A stretch of 47,500 nucleotides of DNA from Saksenaea vasiformis B4078. Lineage: Eukaryota; Mucoromycota; Mucoromycetes; Mucorales; Saksenaeaceae. The translations under genes were made by a program, and so were the position numbers. Positions 25,081 through 34,578 of this stretch are shown here, one piece after another. The notes beneath the pieces are model-generated. The model worked only from the letters and a program-made list of their open reading frames with translations, did not search any database and was not told the DNA's origin. Numbering within the stretch: the stretch's first letter is position 1; each line of letters starts with the position of its first letter. Location of the stretch: NCBI GenBank assembly GCA_000697055.1, contig JNDT01002323.1:1-47500 (forward strand), read 5' to 3'.

Positions 25081-25820
25081 GGTAGAATATTTATCCGATC
25101 TCACATATACCAGGAAATCCTAACCTTGCACGATTAATCCGATGTAAGAAACCTCGCTTTAGTACTTTCCAGAGGGTCTCAATAGGGAATCGTATTATTT
25201 ACAGAAGGCACGCGATTGGAGATGGAACTACGGACTCGTTGGTTCCATTGTTCAGGTGGATCCATGATCGGTACAGATAAATTCATGCATCAGGAAACTG
25301 TTCTTGCCGGCGGTGATTATAGACCCTGTCGCTGTATCTCATTGGATTCATATACGACGCGTGACCACCATTGTGTTGTAGATCATAGTATTTGAGATTA
25401 CCGTACACTCATTGTATAAACAGTATTGTTAGATTTCCGTGAAACGCAGCATCATCGTTGCAAAAGTAGTACTGTTGTCGGCCAATCACTTTACCACTTA
25501 CGTCAAGATTGAGCAACTGCAATAGTCATCTTTCCATCTCTGCATATAAAATGATACCGAAATCGTCTCTTAATACACTCTTTGGTCCTACGGTATGTTC
25601 TTTTTGTAACGCTCTATTCTATTTGCTTTCTTACTCTTTTTATATGCTACCAGGTGTTGGATAAGCTGCGTAATCAAACTGCAAGCCTCAAGCACGCAGA
25701 GCAGCCTACATCATTGGATCGCAAGCAAGCCCATAAGAAAAATGGGGTGGGCCTCTGCGCCCGTTTGGGTGACCAGGTATAGACTACAGTCAAACGCGGA
25801 TTCTAATGCTTAATTTTATG
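25081..25820. other. Repeat-island interval with one coding-like exon
   Basis: Mostly featureless. At ~25654-25780 the plus strand, after a CTACCAG acceptor-like site, reads VLDKLRNQTASLKHAEQPTS and then KQAHKKNGVGLCARLGD. It could be an exon remnant. No family or full gene is recognised. Confidence 0.3.
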
Positions 25821-25878
25821 CCCGTGAAATTTTCGCGGTCCGTAGGGCACCTGAAATACCTCTGCCATGTCAGTCGGG
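25821..25878 (-). repeat. Short inverted repeat, copy 2 (RLTWQRY)
   Basis: Minus-strand partner of 25021-25080; it reads RLTWQRYFRCPTDRENFTGI within a 66-codon open frame (25790-25990, minus). Orientation is opposite to copy 1, and the intervening ~740 bp shows no obvious symmetry. Confidence 0.6.
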
Positions 25879-25969
25879 ACTTGGGCTCAGCGGCCTGTAC
25901 AAAGATTTCAAACCAGATTACGGCGTATAAGCAAACGACATGTTGTCTTGGTGGAGGAATTTTTAACCG

Positions 25970-26261
25970 AATGATGGACGGCAACGGCAATAAAATGACT
26001 TTGTCAAGATAGGCAAACAGATGCGTATTATGTTGAATCGATTATTGGAAATTGGAGTTGAGGATCCTATAGTTTACGGCATTCTTGTTATGAATGACAA
26101 GTTGTTCACACTTAAGATGCTTTTTGCCTGGTGCCAAAATCTATGCCATGACGCAGCTTTCTTCTATGCAACTTGTCAAAAGTTCTGACGATCTCGCTTT
26201 AATACCTGGTATTGTATCCCGGCTTCAACAATTAAACGTATATCAACGTCGCAATGAATAA
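25970..26261 (+). pseudogene. C-terminal fragment of the PD-(D/E)XK-like family, frameshifted
   Basis: The plus strand shows the same conserved region as the gene at 21711-22617, in three frames: after a one-base shift near 26000, DFVKIGKQMRIMLNRLL and GVEDPIVYGILV (compare LAKLGKEIKPVLDVLV and VCGLWVN); then, after a second shift near 26130, IYAMTQLSSMQLVKSS and DLALIPGIVSRLQQL, ending with a TAA at 26259-26261. The nuclease-like PD...ExK part is missing at the 5' end. The last ~65 bp enter the right inverted arm, and the same C-terminus ends the left arm. So this is a truncated, decayed family copy, and the inverted arms are its 3' end plus 3' flank. Confidence 0.5.
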
Positions 26262-27093
26262 TTCAGTTGGATATTTATTTATTATCAATTTCTGCTTACC
26301 AATTGTATCGCTTCGCTTATGTAGGATATGTCTGTTGGAACAACAAAAAAGGTACAAGCCCAAACTAAGGAAATCCGAAATGGCAAAGCAATTGCTTGGA
26401 ATTCAGTTCCAACTTCATGGATCTCCGAAAATTTCTGCTCATTGGTACGAGAAAACGCTAAAGCAGAGCCATCTTGATCTTTTGACTTGAAAATGGTCTT
26501 TACCAATGTATTTCCAACTCTCCCTCTCTCCATCTAATGTAGAAAACTAACTTGTATAAACGCTTGTAAACTCTAAAATCTCCTTCACTTCCGTTCTTTT
26601 TTTCAACGTTATGTATTATTTTCGAGATTACGATAGGCAGTTTTACAATAAAGTGAGGTATATAACAACTGGAACACGTCGTTGAGATACAATTATCTCC
26701 ATGATCTTGGAAAATACGTCGGTCATGACATCATTGGACATATCACAACGGAAAGAGAGAACTATTCATCTTGGAAATGACTGGCAAGAAAGAACGGTGG
26801 ATTATAAATTATCTGGTCAAACAAAGAATAGTTGCAGCGACAGTTTCACCTTTAATTACGTCAAATGCTTATTTTATTGATTCTTTTTTCTACAGAATGC
26901 TGATAGCTGACAGGCCCGTGTACTATCAATACCTTTCATTGCGATTTCTATCAACATATCTAAGCTTTTCCACAGTAGAACAGCCTTTGCCGTCGCCTAC
27001 ATAGCAATAGTATAAAAAGGCATACTGTAGAATCTGAACAATATTTTATCGCCTCTTCACTATATTTTTCCGGCTATGGCGCTCCTCGATCGA
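26197..27093 (+). repeat. Right arm of long inverted repeat
   Basis: Inverted partner of 19820-20743, nearly co-linear apart from a ~35-bp insertion in the left arm. It includes a 78-codon frame at 26254-26490 beginning MNNSVGYLFIINFCLP, whose ATG overlaps the stop codon of the preceding family C-terminus (AATGAATAA). The same frame exists in the left arm; of four base differences between copies three change the amino acid, so it shows no sign of being held by selection. The outer edge is near GGCTATGGCGCT; no target-site duplication is visible. Confidence 0.85.
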
Positions 27094-28473
27094 CAGTTTC
27101 TTCAAGTGTATCCATGCGGCTGTATGTTTGATATTGATACTGCTTGGTGTTCCCGTAGTAAATACGGAAGGATACAACAGCCTTGCTGTAAAATAGAAAT
27201 CATGATCCCACGGCCTGGAGGAGAACTAATCCAAGGCTAGCCTTTAGTGCAATTGTATGAGCCCCATCCAGTTGCCACATTGGCTAGATACCATCAACCT
27301 AACATGGCAGTCCATCTCCTACCATTTTATCGTCATTTGCAGGTTACTGCGCCGCCAAAATGCGAGCACCGTTTCTCGCGCGATTATATACATAATTAGA
27401 CAGAAGTTAGTGGACCCGATAAGCATTCATTTCTCTTCCGCCCTTCCCTCTCCGTCTTATCTTTTGCACACGGACAGGGCCATGTGGCGTCTGGGCGCAC
27501 GAATTCGCACAGCATTTGAACATGGTGGAGAACTGACTAGCTTCCAGGAAGGGAGGATGAATTTATCAGCTCACAACTTACCTACCAACCGATGCATAAT
27601 AAGGACCATTTGGAAAGCATAAGCGCTACTTGAAACAATAGGAAGAACAAAGAAGAGAGAGCACATGCGTACAAGCCTCGCCTCCTCAACATGTAGTGAG
27701 TTCAAGACTGGTTAGCAGAGTCAGACTTCAACGGGATAGGCTACGATATAATCAATTCCGCAATACTTCGTCGGAAACACCGGTTCTCATGGTCTGGTCT
27801 TCCAATGAATGTGGCATCATATTAGTTCTTCCTTAGCATCATTTACTCAGCTAGATAGTTTTGACTAGCGACGACCTTGCTTCTATGATAGTAAATAAAG
27901 GATGAGGAGTACGATGTTTGAATGAGCCAATTGTTCAAAGCGGTTTTTTACGGGTTTTAAGCCCTTTAGCTAATGTACCGGCGCTTCTTTCCTAGAATGA
28001 TGACGCTTTGTTCCATGCGTGAATTTCTTGCTGCCCTTGTGGCCCTCAATTGATAATCGTCAAGCGCCTGGAGTAAAAGTACGTTTCTGTAAAGCGAGAT
28101 CAATACTCTGTCATTACTACCAGTCTCGTATAGACTTATCCTAGTTTAGATAGGTATCACGCAAAGTGCAGAAATTCACAAAGCTCTGGCGCATCGTATT
28201 AAGTGCAGACGTGTTGAAATGCTGCATGGTAGGAAGAGTAAACGAAACGCATTCCAACCCAGAGTTTAAAGCAAAAGAACATTAATGGTATAACTATTAA
28301 AAGTATATGTCACCTTGCTCTTCAATGCAAGCGCCTGGTGCGCAAATTTTCTTGTGCAATTTTCGTGAAATTAGCTGAGACCTCTAAAGGTAAGACGTAC
28401 TGTGGCTGTAGGTTACTCAATAGATAGATAGTAATGGAAATACGTCGAGATTCCTGGAAGTTTCCCTGAGAGT
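27094..28473. other. Repeat-island interval, no gene supported
   Basis: About 1.4 kb. The longest frame (27257-27622, plus, 121 codons) has no recognisable domain and no splice context; I leave it as chance. Nothing else is supported. Confidence 0.4.
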
Positions 28474-28566
28474 CATACCAGATTTCCCTGTTCGGAAACC
28501 AGTAACGTCTAGGGTACTTTCGGTGGATGCGCCGTTGCATCAGTTTGGCTCCTAAGAAATCTGATT
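28474..28566 (+). repeat. Dispersed 5'-end repeat, copy B
   Basis: Diverged copy of 20754-20860, starting TCATACCAGATTTCCC, containing AGGGTACTTTCGGTGGATG and ending TTGGCTCCTAAGAAATCTG then TAG. The start codon of copy A is TTG here and the frame stops three codons later, so this copy is not a functional gene start. It lies 7.7 kb from copy A in the same orientation. Confidence 0.5.
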
Positions 28567-29635
28567 AGTGGTATTGGTAGAACGAGCTTTCCACATCTTA
28601 TGCAGCGGCTTCCGCGACCAGCTGAAAGCAGTCATCCTAAAAGGGCTTGAAGATAGACCAAATAAAAGGGCCACAAACGGATCATGGCGCCAGCCAGAAG
28701 AAAAGAAATAAGAAAAAAACAAAACAAAGGAAATTACTGCACGAAATCCTAGGGAAGGAAGGAAGGTCGCGTTTCAAAGTCGTCGTTTCAACAAGCAGAT
28801 AACACATTGGGTGAGCGTTATAATTATATTCTTAGTGAGGAGAAAAGTTGATAAAATGATCAAGAATGTTGTTCCTGCTGCACTGAGCATACCTTTCAAT
28901 CTAGTAACTCAGGTAAGAGTCTATGTACTGGTGCCTTTTAGATATGATCAAAGCGTATAGCCGATTTTCTTTTCCGTGATGACTTTGTTATGTTTTCTTG
29001 CAATTGCCTTCAAGAACTACATCAAAGAAGAATGCCTTTGTGCAATACCTCGTAACACTTTGAATCTGGACCTTAAGTCGGATGTGCTACTCTCAAGTAA
29101 GCTGAGCAGTTAGAACGTACCGCACGAAGCACCAGGCTAGCAACAAATACAGACCATGTTATAATAGATTGCAAAGACAAATCGAAAGCGTGGCTGCTGA
29201 TAGTTTACATATATCTGGAGAAAGCTAGGATATGGTATAAAAGTGGGACTTGATCCGGGAGAGCGGTTTTTTAGCTGTATACGGATGTACGTATGATCAG
29301 AGCAAAGAAATACGTGAACACGCGTGTACAAACACTCTCGGGTGGCGCGGATCGGGCGCAAATTTGCACAACGAAGTTCAAGGTTCCTTCTTCTTTTCGT
29401 ATGCATGAATGTCACAGAGCACAAAGACAGAAAGCAGCAAGGAAAAACAAACAAAAAGGGTACAGAAAAGCAACGAAACTGTACATCAGACCATGCTCGT
29501 CGTGCAAGGTTCACTGTTTTCCTTAAAGTCGGCTGTGCAGAGAACTCTAATGAGAGAGACTTGAACTTAATGCGTCTATTTTGGGCAAAACTCGCAGACA
29601 GACGCCGTGCTTAATTCAAAATCGCAATGTAATGC
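28567..29635. other. Repeat-island interval, no gene supported
   Basis: About 1.07 kb. Overlapping open frames of 77-125 codons on both strands at 29137-29614 have no domain or splice support. At ~28729-28750 a purine-rich stretch (AAATTACTGCACGAAATCC) partly matches ~24180-24200, a trace of another diverged dispersed repeat. Confidence 0.35.
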
Positions 29636-29662
29636 TTAATTACGTATAAGTGACATCAGGAG

Positions 29663-29696
<34 letters not shown>

Positions 29697-30116
29697 ATGA
29701 AGTCTTCTACTTGATCTCTTATAACGGCTGCTGCGTACTGTCTTTTATGACGCGTTGCTTTTGGCATTGGCTGGTATTGAAAAAGGCTCCGCGGTCCTAC
29801 ATCAACTTGTTCCTCGAGATGGATAAGGGCCTTCGCTAGGGCTTCTAAACACTTCGCGATACTTTCGAGACTGTGCATCTTTTATCTATCTTTTCGTAGA
29901 TTATCGCTGTTTTCCCACTGCCGGAACACCATAGTTTCCGATAGGATTACCGTGTTCCCAGCGCACAGACCAAGAATATGTCGAACAGAGGAGTATTGAG
30001 GTCGGGGCTTCTGCATCGAAGAGTGCGCCTGTACCAAAAGGTTCGTGAGTTGATATTCCAGGTATTGCCTTAGGTCTAGCGAGAGGATTACTGGAAATTC
30101 CGCTCCTGGGCAGCAT
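29636..30116 (-). CDS. Tentative proline-tract protein fragment
   Basis: Unrecognised, low confidence. One minus-strand frame is open across ~29636-30110 except for a TAA at ~29886. A GT-AG intron of ~51 nt around that stop would remove it in phase (exon ending VILSETM, next MHSLESIAKCLEALAKALIH). The product would read SLDLRQYLEYQLTNLLVQ, then a helical stretch, then about ten consecutive prolines encoded by the opposite strand of the poly-G run, and stop at SLLMSLIRN. No start codon is fixed and no family is recognised. The poly-G run makes the frame beyond it unreliable. It may be an element-derived relic. Confidence 0.25.
29666..29695. repeat. Uninterrupted 30-G homopolymer
   Basis: Thirty consecutive G residues on the plus strand, preceded by AGGGA. 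By far the longest G/C homopolymer in the window. It can form G-quadruplexes and is a likely site of sequencing or assembly length error. Confidence 0.95.
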
Positions 30117-30172
30117 CGAGATGAGTATTGTGCTATAATAGTGACTTACAATGCTGACTAGAGCTTCTAGCT

Positions 30173-30890
30173 GTGACGTTGTCGGCTTCTAATGGGTGTG
30201 CTCTATTTGCGGTTGGGCATAAGGATGATGGTTGGATGAAATTTCACTTACCACCAAAGGTGTATTTCCGGCTGACTGTGAAAAATTCTATCGCAACTGC
30301 GACCTGCGTGAACAGCAAAATGGATAAAACATACGGCAAGGCAACTGATTGGATGTTGTAATGCGATACAGAGGCCTTCCAGAGACGACACTAGAAAATT
30401 TTTGTGACACAACGTCAAAACTTGAACTGAGTGGTCTACAATACACAGTGGTTCGATACAATACACTACTTGGCAACAGAGAAAGTGATTAATCATATAC
30501 TTGCGAACGAGGAAGTGAACAAAATTGCATTTCTAGCACGAGTAGCGTGGTAACGCAAAGCTTGGCATTTGGTTTATAAACCTAGTAAATATGCCGATGA
30601 GACTCTCAAAAGCTGGATAGATGGATCAATATATCTTTGAGAGAAAAGTGGCTAGCTGTCGAGACACATCTACCTGATCGTCCCAAGGAAGACATCGGTC
30701 TTTCTTCCTTTCCTTTCCTTCTCCTTTTTTTTGACATTGTCTCTTTTTCAAACTACATGTAGTCCCAGACAGGCCAACGAAAATCGTACACGTGTACTCT
30801 TTCCATGAATTGATATCGCCGTCCACAAAAGCCGACACCGTTGCCAAGTCGTGTTTGACCAAGCAGAAGGTGAAACAGACATAAGGAAAC
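30173..30890 (+). pseudogene. Frameshifted coding remnant of unknown family
   Basis: Successive plus-strand frames read as protein but never in one frame: GHKDDGWMKFHLPPKVYF; then MRYRGLPETTLENFCD; then EKVINHILANEEVNKIAFLA, a stop at RVAW, and KAWHLVYKPSKYADETLKSW; then LREKWLAVETHLPDRPKED, which splices over a ~65-nt pyrimidine-rich GT-AG gap (about 30694-30758) to PDRPTKIVHVYSFHELISP and a stop near 30882. At least three frame changes and one internal stop argue for a decayed gene. The minus strand also has an open frame (30626-30892), so strand assignment is not secure. No family is recognised. Confidence 0.25.
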
Positions 30891-31089
30891 ACACACTGTA
30901 AAAGATAAAACGACGTAGAAGTTGGTTGATAATGAGTAGCAGGTAATCTTTCGAGTCTGTCTCAAAGCCTTTGAACAGCTAACGTTATCAAGGATAGACA
31001 ACGGGGAGTCCATATAGAAAAAGAAGGAAGCAAGAAAAAGCAAAACAAAATGGTAATATAAATGACCCGAAAGGTGGATCGGGAAACTT

Positions 31090-31540
31090 ACCTGTAGATT
31101 ATCGACGAGCTGGGATCCCTGTCTTGATTGTGGTCCCTATAAAGGGCTTTTATCTCGACTCCTGGTGGTCGTTTCCTAATTTCTTGTTCTAAAGATACAG
31201 TCTCATGTTCGATCCTGCTTCGGGTGGGTTGACCGTAAAATAGAATGTCTGGTATTGAACTTTACCTTTCGATCGCTCCCGTGTGTTCAGTATCACCCGT
31301 CATTTGCAGTCGATGCCTTATATAGATGGTCGACATGCCACTATCAATTTCAGTCGTCCATCCAAGGTTTACAATCAGCTGCATTATCAGTAACCGGCTC
31401 ACAGTATTTGTAATGACCGTGGAAGTCTACAGCATACCTATTCTGATTGATTACCATTTGGAATCGTCTGATGCATCCTTGCCCCATATCCAGAGTGTAT
31501 TCTAGCAATCTCCGTCGGCAATACTCCCGACTCAGATGAA
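31090..31540. other. Ambiguous coding remnant (both strands look open)
   Basis: The plus strand in a single frame reads NLPVDYRRAGIPVLIVVPIK, YSLMFDPASGGLTVK and RSRVFSITRHLQSMPYIDG separated by TAA, TAG and TGA. The minus strand has a 63-codon stretch including LLEYTLDMGQGCIRRFQM and another ending DHNQDRDPSSSIIYR before GTAAGT. Either could be the remnant of an element. No family recognised. Confidence 0.2.
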
Positions 31541-32616
31541 AAAAAAAAAAGAATCAAAAGAAAAGTTTGTTTATGGCTCACACAGCGATAGTCTTGCTTT
31601 TTTTTTTACAAGCTCATCAACCTAGTCGACCAAAGCTACGATGTGCGTCAGGTTAAACTTCAGAATAACTCCACGAATGCTAAGGCGGAAACCTTACCAG
31701 TGTTCTATAACTAAAAACAAAACAAAAAAAGCCTTAAGAGGACTAAAAAGAAATGAAAGCTAGTAAGAGGATCGCATAACCTTCCCATGTTATCGATGAT
31801 ACATGTATCTCTGGAGAGTTTTCCGCCGCGTTGCTCATGCATGCCACAGGCTGTATAGTTTCGTCAGACAGTAATTTCACGTTTCATGGAAAACTTATAA
31901 TACAATTTGTACAAGGAACGCCAAATCGCAAGAGCATTTACTTCTGTTTTGAAAAAAAAATTTTTTTCGTACGACGGATTGTTACAGGAGGTGGCGTATG
32001 GCATGACCTGCAGCGGAGTGATGAATGTAAAGCTGATGGTAGAAGTATGCTATAGATGTCATAGCTATGCATAAAATGTCTGACTGTTAATCTTGGTGTT
32101 GCTTGAGATGATCGCGATTCATGTGTGGGTGTTGTGCAGACCAATCATTTATAAGCTAAGATGTACTACATAGCACTAAGATGCTGTTGTCAAAAATGTT
32201 TGTATAACTACCTCACTGAAAAATGTCATTAAAAATTTGCCAGTATCCTGCACAGTAATACAACTAGGGGTGGACTCTTGCGATTGCAGTGGTTCAGGGG
32301 AACCTCTGGCATTGCAAATGCGTGTATTTTAAATAAACAAGCCAAATAGAAGTGTTACTAAGGTAAAAAAAGTTTGACAGATCATAGGGAGAAGAAATCA
32401 TAGCGCCCAAAGTCAGTGTACACGGTCCCGGGTAAAACACGAACTTGCTGACAAGCTATTAACCGTAACCAGTTACACGTCATTTAGCCTTTAAGCGTAA
32501 TATCTTGTGACGGGTGGCTCAAGTCAAACTCGAAAATACAGCAGTGTTATACAATTCATATGATTTGACTTAAACCTACTAAAGCGAGCAAGGGGGGACG
32601 AACAGAAGCATACGCC

Positions 32617-32658
<42 letters not shown>

Positions 32659-34578
32659 TAACATGACCTAATTTGAAAGATCTAGAAATTCCTTGATATG
32701 GTTGGGAACTGCCTGAATAGCGTCCTTACGATAAAGTTTAAACAATTAAGCAAATCATCAAACATGGACGCGAACGCGAAATGGAGCCAAAATCACAGAA
32801 CACGGATTCAGAAAGAAGTACTCTAGTTTCTTTGAACCAATTCAAAGCAACTACTGTGTGGCTTTACTATCATGCCTTTTAGATCTGCAGTCTGCGCCTC
32901 CAAACACTGAAGTTAGTCCTTGTGTCTCCATAGGGTAATTCCGGAAAAAAAATCCCTAGCAAAGTTGGCGTTTATGCGGATATTATCTAAATCAAGCAAG
33001 GTATAGCTTTGAACAGCGATATAATGTACCAAGAATCAATGAACCCTTGTCTGGTTAGATTGGCCCGGCCGAGACGTGCCGACATGATTATAAAGGCGCA
33101 TGGATGTTGTTTGCACCTATGATTTGCAATAAACGTATTTTCAAACACTTATTCATGTAAACTGCTTGGAAACAGGCCCTATAACGAGATTGCCGTGGAT
33201 CAACGTGCATGACTATGAAATTGGTTCCTCTTCTGTATCCATTTTCTCCGAAACGAGGCAAAGGCTTAATTTTTTTTTTGTATTTTACACTCATTATTCC
33301 CGGCAATGATCATACACTGTAAAACAAGAATATATTGAATGATGCCATTAACGTTATAGTTTTTCCGTGATCCATGTAAACAACTAAAACCTAGAATGTG
33401 AAGCAGATCAATATTGTATGGTTGAGGACAACATCGTTCGTTCGTTGTTTGTTTTCGCTTTCTAGAGAAATCATGTGCGATAGGCAAAAGCGATACAGGT
33501 ACAAAGTGACCATACTCAATTGATATATTTAATTGAAGCTTTCTCGCGGGATAACAAAATCCAGTCCGTGATAAGAGAGCAGTTCTCGTGGTAGCTATCC
33601 AAACAGAGTTTCTATATTATATCGGGCAAAAATAGAAAAAATGAAGATTAGATACTATCTTTGCTTCAAAGTCCTTGTATGTTTAGTGGAACTTTTTTTT
33701 TCTTTATGTTGTTCATTTTGAAGTCTAAGGAATCACCATAGTGTTGACTTCAACGCAGATCTGGAACATTTTTTTTCATAATAATAACAAACCACGCTAA
33801 AAAAAGAAAATCGCGATCGTACGCACGAATGGCAGAAATGAGAAGCTCTTTTCCCGATTGGTAGTTGCAGTTCTCCGGTCGGTAGAAACCACAGCTTATT
33901 AACTCTACCGGAAACAGGTTTTTGCTAGGAAGATTTGCGTACAGGAACAAGAATGAAGAAGAAGAAGCGTGATGTTTTTTTTTTCTTTGTTTGCTATTGC
34001 TGCGACTGGCGCCCCAATGTTCGAATATCGTTGGATCTCTACTGAATTTTGATTGGCCAAAGAAGTCCGCCGATGGCATTTGGAAGCTTTTTGATCGTTC
34101 CTTCTTTTTATTTTGTTTTCGAGGCGATAGGTGACGGAGAGTTACGCATTTGTTTGTATTCTTCAACCTTCATGCTTGTTTGGAAAAAATGAAATAAGGA
34201 AACGAGAAGAAATGGGACCCATTGGCTATGGCATGTGTTGTGTGACACATTTGCTCGGGATGCGTACCGACTGGGCCAAGCGGACGGAAGCAAAAAAAAA
34301 AAAAAAGAGAGAAAAAGAAAGACAGAGAGTGAGGACGCAACAATTGACGGTTCATCTAACAGGCATTCCCCCGCCGCCCCTGCTTCCCCAAATAACGTAT
34401 TTTAGGACGCCGTTTTCTTCTTACCAGCTCCCCGTTTCTTTTCTTCTTCTTTTTTTCTCTCTTTTTCTTCCATTTTTTTTCTTGTTCTTTATTTGCATAA
34501 CCGAGTCTGGAACAAAACTCAGTTTCCAGAATCTGGCTTCTCTCGATCGTCCAACTTGTGCTTTGGTAGAACCTCATC
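31541..34578. other. Long non-coding interval and JSN1 upstream region
   Basis: About 3 kb without a supported gene. It contains A- and T-runs (for example 31957-31968 and 33697-33701), an (AC)n microsatellite and, from ~33.7 kb, the purine/pyrimidine-skewed homopolymer-rich style of the right-hand genes. A 138-codon minus frame at 33750-34166 and a 169-codon plus frame at 34131-34640 have low-complexity composition and no domain. The last ~400 bp should hold the JSN1 promoter. Confidence 0.5.
32624..32656. repeat. (AC)n microsatellite
   Basis: Sixteen to seventeen perfect AC units in non-coding DNA. A usable polymorphic marker position, with no function implied. Confidence 0.95.

Noticed and set aside
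19820..27093. LTR retrotransposon interpretation of the ~0.9-kb repeats
   Set aside because: The repeats are inverted, not direct, lack TG...CA ends, and no reverse transcriptase, integrase or Gag motif was seen between them.
27257..27622. 121-codon plus-strand frame in the repeat island
   Set aside because: No domain, no repeat partner, ordinary length for chance in this composition.
31150..31240. Possible tRNA-like segment (GTTCGATCC near 31208)
   Set aside because: A B-box-like string is present but there is no matching A box, acceptor stem or anticodon arm.
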